This document shows positions 56,371-64,000 of a stretch of 64,000 bases of DNA, piece after piece. Each line of letters opens with the position of its first letter. Within the stretch, counting starts at the first letter, position 1. The notes under the pieces are model-generated. The model was not told where the DNA came from. It made no database searches and saw only the letters and a list, made by a program, of their open reading frames with translations. Source of the stretch: Corbicula japonica (lineage: Eukaryota; Mollusca; Bivalvia; Venerida; Cyrenidae); NCBI GenBank assembly GCA_038501625.1, contig JAZAYU010000001.1, positions 1,178,001 to 1,242,000 of the forward strand. Reading direction: 5' to 3'. The position numbers were made by a program, and so were the translations under genes.

Positions 56371-58854
56371 TCATTGAGGAAAAATCATAATCGTTCTCCG
56401 AAGGGTAAAAACATGGTAAATAGAGGGGTGAATGTTCAAGAACTGCCAATGAGCATTTATGAAAAATATAATACGAGGCTATCGGACCTATTAATTAACA
56501 CCCGGGGATGGAATAAACCTATAGCCGTTGCTACGGGTACGCTAAGGAAACATCATTATTAAAGTGCTCCTTTTCAAGATGTGTCTGTGTAACTACATCC
56601 AGAAATTCTTCATCGGTCATACATCTTAAATACTATTTAGAAAGAACACCAACATGACTAATCTTGACTAATCCAGAACGAACCTCTCTTTTGCATAATA
56701 CTTAATGAGTATGTTTTGGCGTGAACAGATTATCTAGACGACTGACATGTACTCATTTAATAATTCGACGATTACATGATTATTTTGCACCTATATTACG
56801 GTTGTGGGTCCAAAAGAGACGCCTGTGCTATGTTCATATTTATTTACGTCGTGCACACATATTGGTCTTTTTAACATAAGAACTTATAACTATACGAGTT
56901 TTAATCTTTCAAGTAAGTCGTACCTTAATATATCGCATTTTAAATGGTGTCTGTCCATAAACTGCATCTTAATCGTATATTTCAGGAAGACAGGAGAGAA
57001 CAAAAACAAATATTATATTTATTTTGCGTTTCTTTTTGTGTTTCATCCGCTTCTACGTTCGGATTTGCTTGAAATACATCGATTAATTTGATTTATGGGG
57101 AACCTTCTTTTTTTCCAGCGTTTAGACGTGTTATGTGATAGTTGGAAACACACTCGTGAATTTTATTTGACATCATTATGGCAAACATTTAGTCCTGTTA
57201 AGATGCTGTAAAAAGAAGTCGCTCCGTGCTTTAAGCTTGCATTTTGTCGTTTACAGGCCCCTTGTTTTCATTGGCACTAATGAATTTGACCCTAAGATAA
57301 AAGATCGCTCAATTAGTCGGTAAAACTGATATTGCTAATCGATGGAATCGAACCCTTACTGTACGGAAACAGAGGCTATCCTCACTACAAGAAGCATTAG
57401 GCTATAAGCAATAGTACGATAAAGTAACGTCTTTATGAATGTACTAAGTTAAACAGAGTCCTGTTCTTGTGCGGAAGGCATGGGTCAATAAAACTGACTA
57501 AGTTTGATTGAACCATTTCATGGAAATTAACATAACTGCATTCAACATTGATGAGCGCTACATAAGTTGTCATAAGTTAGCAGTTCAAAAAAGGACAAGA
57601 TAATTTTGCGTGTAATGTTTACGTTATTCTTATTCTAATTCTAAAACTTTACAGTTATGATACATTTTATGGAAAATATTTGATCTTCCGTTAAATTTCA
57701 GTATTATTCAGTATTCAATATTATCCATATTGAAATTATTATATAACAATAAAATAAAACATTATTTTGGCATGCATTTCTGTATGAATGACGTCTATAG
57801 CCGCCGTTCTTTGTTTTGTACTAAACTAGGACTACTGTTAGGTGGTAGGCGTTCAAGACCGAATGAACTATAAAGTTGTCAAATTATAATGGTTAACCGG
57901 TGTGTGACATTGTTTAAGAATTATGTGGTATCAATTTCCATGTAGATCAAGTGATATTAAATTAGATCTAAAATATAGATTGCGTATCTACTTCAAAAAA
58001 GGGGCAAATGTCGGTTTAAACTTTGTCTAAAGACGATAACGAGATGTTCGTTTGACTGCAATAAAGAAATAATGTTATTCATGGTCGTACGTAAGTACCT
58101 TCTGTTTAATTTGAGAGGTGTCTGGTGTGTTTGTTATGAGTATTCATTAAGGACAAGCACTGTCTGGACTGATATGTGATATAAATAACAACTTTTTTTC
58201 TTGCTCGATACCCAACCTTCTTCGAAAATTTTTTAAAATCATGCATGTTCGGTTTGATTGAGCCTCATCATAGGCAACAATGGGAGCACGCCGCTCAATA
58301 TTTACTCAGATATATGTAAAATATAAGTTGCTTATAATGGCAAATCTTCTAAGCATAAAAATCTTATTGAACATTATATAACGTGTTAACAATTGTATAT
58401 CAAGTCAAATAAAGTATAAAGAAAAGTTTTTTATCATAAGAATCTTATAGCCTTACATACAGACCATTTTCTTACGTTGCCAGTGAACACATAAGCTTGG
58501 TTAGTTACAGCAAACATTTACCAATGACCTTGAATGCCGAAATAGCAAATCGTCTACCATTAAATCTAACAGGTCGTTTAATAATTAACGGATACTTGTA
58601 TTAAGAAATTACTTTAATTTTCGATCAAAAGGTTTAATAATAAACCATTCTCCGGAAATGGCCATCGTTAACGTTGTCTAAATTTTTTTCGACCATATTC
58701 TCTTGTGTTGTTTTGATCAAATCATTTTCTGTGTTACGTTGTATAGATGGTATTGACTAAACAATACAATATGTTTGTTATCGCAAATGTACTTAAGTTT
58801 AATGCTATCGCACCTTCACCCATTGACATCGCTCCTTTTCACATCTATATCTAT
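56371..58854. other. no gene seen
   Basis: AT-rich; S repeat fragment at about 58225-58310. ORFs of 62 and 95 codons (56374-56562 and 56804-57091) show no recognised domain. Confidence 0.45.
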
Positions 58855-59100
58855 CTTCGCGCATTGGCATTTCCTTATGCAGAAGCAATATTTACATAAT
58901 TGCACTTTCGCTTTCCCACATTCGCACATTGCCATTACCTAATGGAGAAGCAATATTTACATAATTGATCTTTCGCTTATCCCATATTCGCACATTGCCA
59001 TTACCTAATGGAGAAGCAATATTTACATACTTAATTGAGCTTTCGCTTATCCCACATTCGCACATTGCCATTACCATATGCAGAATCAATATTTGCACTA
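58855..59100. repeat. 64-70-bp tandem repeat, ~3.5 copies
   Basis: GCACATTGCCATTACCTAAT and GGAGAAGCAATATTTACATA units start at about 58860, 58924, 58990 and 59060. A 68-codon minus-strand ORF is just this repeat. Confidence 0.85.
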
Positions 59101-59319
59101 TTGAGTATTATTATTGATTGTCAGACTTATTGCACGATGACGATGCACAAGTTCAATTTTCAAAAATTATTCTCATCATCATGAAGTATATAACAGAAAG
59201 CTATTATCGCAGACAGTATGCAAAGGCTCGTTATTAAAATAATAAATCCAACAATTCTGTGAAATGTACGAATATTAAAATTGCGTTTTAATGCGTAGAT
59301 TTAAATGAATAAGGACATA

Positions 59320-60272
59320 CACTACTCAAAGTTTGGTAAACACCAAGAATACTTGTGTACCTATCTTAGGTTGTATGTCGAATATTAGCTTTATTTATGT
59401 TCAAACATATGGCATAGTAACTTATAAACCTCAGTAGGAACCAGTTTTTGTCATCCCCAAAATAACTGATTTTGCTTTAATAGCGAGTATGTGACCCATC
59501 AGTCAATTTGCCTCTGTGAAGAACAACCAGGTCAGTACGTACATCCAGGCCACAATAACGGTCGTATTCAGCAATGTTTACTCCATGGTACGCTAGCACG
59601 CCTATCCGTGAAGTCAAGGCAGTACCTAGATGCAATGGTCTCGAGACAGCGGGAAATACAAATGTATGTGCGTATGGTTTGTGTTGATATTCGCACCGGA
59701 AGCATTTTGAAGATTTGTACGAAGTTGGTTTGCAGTTGCAAAACGATGTCGTCGTGCTTGGGTGAACAGAAAACGATCATCAGCCTCAGTAGTCGCCCTT
59801 CTCCTGCCTCCACCATGTCGTCTTACAGGTGTACCATACTGTTGAAACCTCGCCAAGGCTCGGTTGATTACCATTGGGTCCACACCAAACACCTCACCAA
59901 CCTCATGATGACGGGCCTCTTGCTCCACCATACCAACTGCCTGCCGCAAATCTGCTTCCGATAAATGTATTCTAACATTTGCATTCGCCATTATTCAATT
60001 TTAAATGATCAAAATTTCAAATGAAATTGAAGATAGAAAACCGTATACGTGTTGATACTTGGATGCTCGGTCAAATAAACACTATGAAATACGGTGTCAC
60101 CTTGTTTGCACTACTTACAATGGAAATCGCCCGTCATTCAAGGTTATGGATACACAGGATACACTATTTATATATTGCTACACGATTTTACAATGTAAAA
60201 ATAATATCTTCATATGATATAGGTTCAAGATATTATGTGGAAATCTTGGCGCTTTGTCAACTTTGAGTAGTA
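59320..60272 (-). mobile_element. decayed Tc1-type transposon (953 bp)
   Basis: Ends CACTACTCAAAG on the left and, inverted, TACTACTCAAAG on the right, with TA outside each. The internal minus-strand transposase is truncated, so this is a deleted copy. Confidence 0.75.
59568..59991 (-). pseudogene. Tc1-type transposase N-terminal half, frameshifted
   Basis: From 59991 the frame reads MANANVRIHLSEADLRQAVG and continues as a helix-turn-helix (VFGVDPMVINRALARFQQYG) plus the GRPRR-like linker (RRHGGGRRRATTEADDRFL) and RFATANQLRTNLQNASG, the standard order of Tc1 DNA-binding domains. At about 59700 the frame shifts into one reading VRISTQTIRTYI, the next conserved piece. The catalytic DDE region is absent or unreadable. 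Confidence 0.75.
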
Positions 60273-60274
60273 TA

Positions 60275-60849
60275 TATGGCTGAAAGCGCAAATGGCATGG
60301 GTTCTCATATGAATAAAAAGTTGTCATGGTGAAATAACTCAAACTCACCCATCAACTGTAACAATGTAGCATGCACATTTACTGAAACCAACACTAGAAA
60401 TTTGCCTTCCCTTCTACATTTGTAGTTGAAATGTATAAAGTGACATAATCTAAAAATACTTCAAAAGTTTTCATTTAAAATTATATCTTACTGCGCCGTT
60501 TTGATCTGTACCGTTTACCATATGATGCAAAAGTCTTGATAAGTTAAAGTTTATGAAGATCATCGCCATTATCTTTTTGAAAACAATTAAACCTATGCAT
60601 TTACAGTAATAATTTGTGTAGTACCTATTTCAAGACTAAACGAAAAAGTCACATCGCAAGTGTTTTGCCTATTGAACTTTTTTCTCCGAAACAATCGTGT
60701 TTTAACATGTAATAAAGATTAAAAAAACAATATATTTTCACAAAAGGTCCGAAAAAAACAGGATATAGTCAAGGGTTATTACTCCAACGTTGGTGATCCT
60801 GTCATGGTGTATTATCGCGCTTTTTATTGGGTACCAGCCCTTTTGCTTT
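60275..60849. repeat. R fragment (minus) and featureless DNA
   Basis: About 60285-60400 carries GGTTCTCATATGAATAAAAA, GTGAAATAACTC and AATGTAGCATGCAC, an R-family piece on the minus strand. The rest shows nothing. Confidence 0.45.
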
Positions 60850-61210
60850 ACATTGCTATTAGCTTTTCATGTTTTTTTTTTGTTTCTGTGCATTGCATGC
60901 AACATTGTCGAGTTGATGGGCGGGTTGGAGTTATTTCACTAAGACAGCTTGTACTTGTTTGTTCATATGGAAACCTGTTGTGAAAGTGTGAGGTTGGTGC
61001 ACAATGGAGCCTGGTTGAAACCCCAGTGGCAGGTTGTTCCAAGGCGGTAACCTCTCGGGTTCTCCTTCTCGTAAATTGTTTGTAGTTTCTATTTTGAAAT
61101 TGATTATTGTATTACACATGATATTTTTTTCCTCTCAACTTGTTGGCTGTGCGGGTAGACTGTGTCATTATGGACATTAATGATACCCAAATTTCACTTT
61201 TTTTTTCTTT
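60850..61210 (+). repeat. R dispersed repeat
   Basis: GCATTGCATGCAACATTGTC, GAGTTATTTCACTAAGACAG, GTGTGAGGTTGGTGCAC, GGCGGTAACCTCTCGGG and the 3' AAATTTCAC block, in the order of the other copies. Confidence 0.72.
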
Positions 61211-63170
61211 GTTCTATCCCGCTTGTTATACGTCCTTACTTCAACTTTATCTCTCATTTTGTTGGTCCTATTTCGCTTTTTAAAAATGTGTCTTATCTCA
61301 CTTTTGATTGATTCTTACTCGCTTTTTGTTTGATCTATCTCAAATTGCCTATCGGCCATGAGATGTTACTTGGTCAAAGCATTCTGTCCTCTTTAAGATT
61401 CATTATCCTGGATAAGTGTTTTCTTTTAGCTGAAAAGTGATACAGTTATTTAAATATCAATTGCTTTAATTCTTGCTCAATAGTGCGGGTTATCAAACTT
61501 GTTTGAGCTTTACAATAGTTATGGAAGTGCGGAAATTCTCAATTTTTTGTAATTTTTAATAATAGTTCATACCATATGTATACATATTAAACTTTGGTAA
61601 ACAATTTCTGAAGCAAGCTAGTTTGTAAGTTCAACTTTTCTCAATAATATTTAATCGTTTTGCAGCCTTTCAACAACACAAAATAAAATTATCTGATACA
61701 GAGAGAAATCGATGCATTTTGCATGAGAAGAATTGTTGTTGACTTCAATTATCACATATGAAGCTTAAGTAATACATGTTTTTGTTAAAGTGATATCTCG
61801 TTGTATATCATCTCTATCTGTGTCACTTTCTTACTTAATTGCAGTCTCAAGCCGTTGTGCAACCATTTGTAAAACGGATGAATGAAGGGCTCCTTGTCTA
61901 ATGCATTTCTGAGAGAAGTTTGGTCATAATTAAGAAACTAAACGAGATTTTTTGTCTATGGAAAGCATCACTGAAATCTGATAAATATACTTTCTTATGT
62001 CATTGTCGAGGACTTGTAAAGTGTTCGTGTGCTTTTGCACGCAACTTTGTCGAGTTGATAGGTTCATGCTATAAATATATGCCTTACGCGATTTTAATAA
62101 GACATTTTAAAATATTTCCAATAATCAGCAGCATTTATCTTAACACAAGACTTAATATCGTCTTGAAAAAAAGTCATGAAAGCAATGCTTTTTCTTACGC
62201 GTGATAAATTTCAATGTTTATAACCTTTGGCGTGAAAGATGACAAGATTCACATTTCTGTTCAATTTATCAAGTCCAGAAATGCAACTCCATAAAATGAA
62301 TTCTCCCAAATTCAAAGAAAATACGCAGCTTAATGGTTATTTTGATAAAAATAATTGGACTTTGTATTCCTTTAAGGGTCATTACCTTACATGTCATGTT
62401 TATGAAAAAGAACGAAATATAAATTTCACATTCTTTTATTTATCAAAAATTAATAAATATAACAAACAACATGTACATCATGATATGGAAACAGTTTCCG
62501 CGTCAAGTATTGTTATTTACCAACTGCCAGAGTGAGGTAATATCTGGCGGGAATAAGCACGTGATCGATCAAATGGATAACGCCATTGGTTGCTCCTATG
62601 TCAGCTTTCGTCACATGAGAATTCGAATTGATGCGAACTCCGTCTGGAAAAAAGCAAGTGTCTTAGTTTTCACAAAAGCGCTTTCACATTTCGTTAAATT
62701 GCTTGTCTAGATTTGTGTTATATTTTCAATGTTTATTGAATAATGTCTTAGTTTTCACAAGAGAGCTTCAACATTTCGTTAAATATTTTGTCAAAATTTG
62801 TGTTCACGTTATTGAATGTTGACAAAGGAACATGATGAACATTTATCAAACCAACAAACAAACACTCGATGTTTTAAAGGTTAAGAAGTATTATTTAAAA
62901 GAATCACTGGTTACTGCATGTATTTCATCATATTAAAAAAATAATTTATTTATTTATTTATTGAATTTCTGCCTTAAACTTGACGTTTTGGCTTGACGTT
63001 TTAGAAAAGCCTATGTGTATAACTAAAGTAACCCTAAATACATACGAGATATATGTATCGTATATGGTAACCTCTTTCAAATTTATTTATTATTTTAATT
63101 CGTCTGGTAAACTAGACAACTAAGAGGTTTAAATCTATGATCAACATGAATTTAACGTTGTTCATGGATG
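61211..63170. other. no gene seen
   Basis: AT-rich; R fragment at about 62025-62065 and TTTATTTATT simple sequence at about 62943. ORFs of 94, 98 and 79 codons (61920-62710) have no recognised domain. Confidence 0.45.
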
Positions 63171-63542
63171 TAATAAACCTGTTCCATTATAACGTTGTAG
63201 AGCGTATTTTAGTGCTACCGAGTAATGTCCTATTTTCAGAGCGAGGCTAAGACTTTCGAGATTGTGTTCCAAGGAAACACCAATTAGAGTTAAGACTACT
63301 TACTAGAGTCGATATTTATGCGGATAATGTCTTGGTTTCGATCTATGGTCCTCAAGAACTCCCTGTTGTATAATCCTGCGGAGTATTCTGTGTGGGGCAC
63401 CACGTGGTACTCCAAAATTTCTGGAAGTAACAGTTAGTGCATTTAGCGAATAAGCATAGAAAATTTCTTTTTCTGATAGTGCAAAAACAAGGAAGATGAT
63501 GGTAATAATAGTACTAATAAACATAGAGAATCCAGGATATAT
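63171..63542 (+). other. possible retrotransposon leader/LTR region
   Basis: Lies directly upstream of a gag-like ORF. LTR ends and primer-binding site could not be identified with only one side in view. Confidence 0.25.
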
Positions 63543-64000
63543 ATGAAGCCTGCAACGTTTGACGGCACTGGTTCATGGTTAGATTACAAGGCACATTTTG
63601 AGGCTTGTGCAGAGATCAACCAATGGACTATTAAACAAAAAGGGTTATATCTTGCAGTTTCACTTAGAGGCCAAGCACAAGGTGTTTTTGGCCACCTCAC
63701 AAATGTGAAACATTCATATGATGAGCTATCAAGAGCCTTGGAGGAGAGATTCGCACCTCCTAACCAAACAGAACTTTATAGGACTAAGTAAAGAAATCGA
63801 AGACAGTAAGCCACCGAGTCTCTGTCAGAATTAGGGCAAGATATACGCAGGCTGACTAACATTGCTTATCCATCAGCACCAACTGATGTCAAGGAAACTC
63901 TTGCAAAAGAGCAGTTCATTCATTCGCTGCAGAATTCGGATATGATACTTATAGTCAATCAGGCTAGACCGGCTAATTTGAACGATGCTGTAAGGCATGC
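63543..64000 (+). pseudogene. Ty3/gypsy-type gag, broken, runs off the window
   Basis: The ATG at 63543 opens a capsid-like domain typical of metazoan LTR-retrotransposon Gag: FDGTGSWLDYKAHFEACAEI (the F.G...W..F...FE pattern), then LAVSLRGQAQGVF and YDELSRALEERF. Two in-frame TAA codons (63789-63791 and 63810-63812) interrupt it; after them the same frame stays open to the window end with clear capsid-like sequence (SLSELGQDIRRLTNIAYP). The element is probably no longer able to make full Gag. The rest of the element (pol) would lie right of the window. Confidence 0.8.

Larger units (their letters stand above)
53330..58220. repeat. segmental duplication, copy B
   Basis: Counterpart of 44100-47345 in direct orientation, lengthened mainly by a 0.9-kb transposon. 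Shared upstream blocks include AAAACTAGAACATTTGTAGG and GGTGCAGGGCATTGTTTTC. Confidence 0.6.

Noticed and set aside
57325..57410. GGAATCGAACCC, which looks like an inverted tRNA B box
   Set aside because: No consistent acceptor, D-arm or T-stem pairing could be built around it; probably chance or a very old SINE scrap.
59491..59964. 157-codon plus-strand ORF
   Set aside because: It is antisense to the decayed Tc1 transposase, which explains the open frame.
1..64000. CRISPR arrays, operons, ribosome binding sites, bacterial mobile elements
   Set aside because: The split genes, AATAAA signals, SINEs and TIR elements show this is animal nuclear DNA; the regular tandem repeats lack unique spacers.

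Overview
This is a stretch of eukaryotic nuclear genome, most likely from a bivalve mollusc. It is AT-rich, its genes are interrupted by introns, coding density is very low, and it is full of palindromic repeats, miniature transposons and tandem arrays of a kind I associate with bivalve genomes. The bivalve assignment is inference. No prokaryotic or organelle features were seen.

Region by region. (1) 1-6013: repeats, with a mariner transposase remnant at the left edge, a pogo-like miniature element, and two palindromic families called here P1 (about 140 bp) and P2 (about 240 bp). (2) 6014-15264, plus strand: the last three coding exons of a neutral sphingomyelinase 2-like gene (SMPD3 family). 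Its introns hold a LINE remnant, an irregular array of about 150-bp repeats (7.7-10 kb) and an 18-bp minisatellite of about 2.7 kb (11.1-13.8 kb). (3) 15.3-20.2 kb: more P1/P2 copies, some nested in each other. (4) 20177-35862: four head-to-tail, nearly identical copies of a 3.92-kb unit. Each unit contains a P1 palindrome, a 1.19-kb element with long inverted ends, a 416-bp element with a 5-bp target duplication, and a compact TATA box / 50-codon ORF / AATAAA cassette. (5) 37703-39631, minus strand: a complete two-exon microsomal cytochrome P450 (495 residues) with one unusual substitution in helix C. (6) 41.5-42.8 kb: two miniature elements, one packed with an ATCGGT hexamer. (7) 44637-45362, minus strand: an intact single-exon ORF for a basic, Ser/Arg-rich protein of unknown function. 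A broken paralogue lies at 53898-54794 in a diverged direct segmental duplication, with a transposon inserted at its TATA box. (8) 48019-51878, between the two duplicates: a 3.86-kb fold-back element whose roughly 0.5-kb inverted ends are built from TTAAACCTATAG-like subrepeats and which is flanked by a 6-bp target duplication. (9) 56.3-64 kb: repeat fragments, a decayed Tc1-type element, a small tandem repeat, and at the right edge a broken Ty3/gypsy-type gag ORF that runs out of the window.

The genes do not form a pathway. nSMase hydrolyses sphingomyelin to ceramide at membranes, and the P450 is a generic ER monooxygenase. The window is chiefly a record of transposon and tandem-repeat activity around three host loci. 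All identities come from reading motifs by eye; no database search was run.
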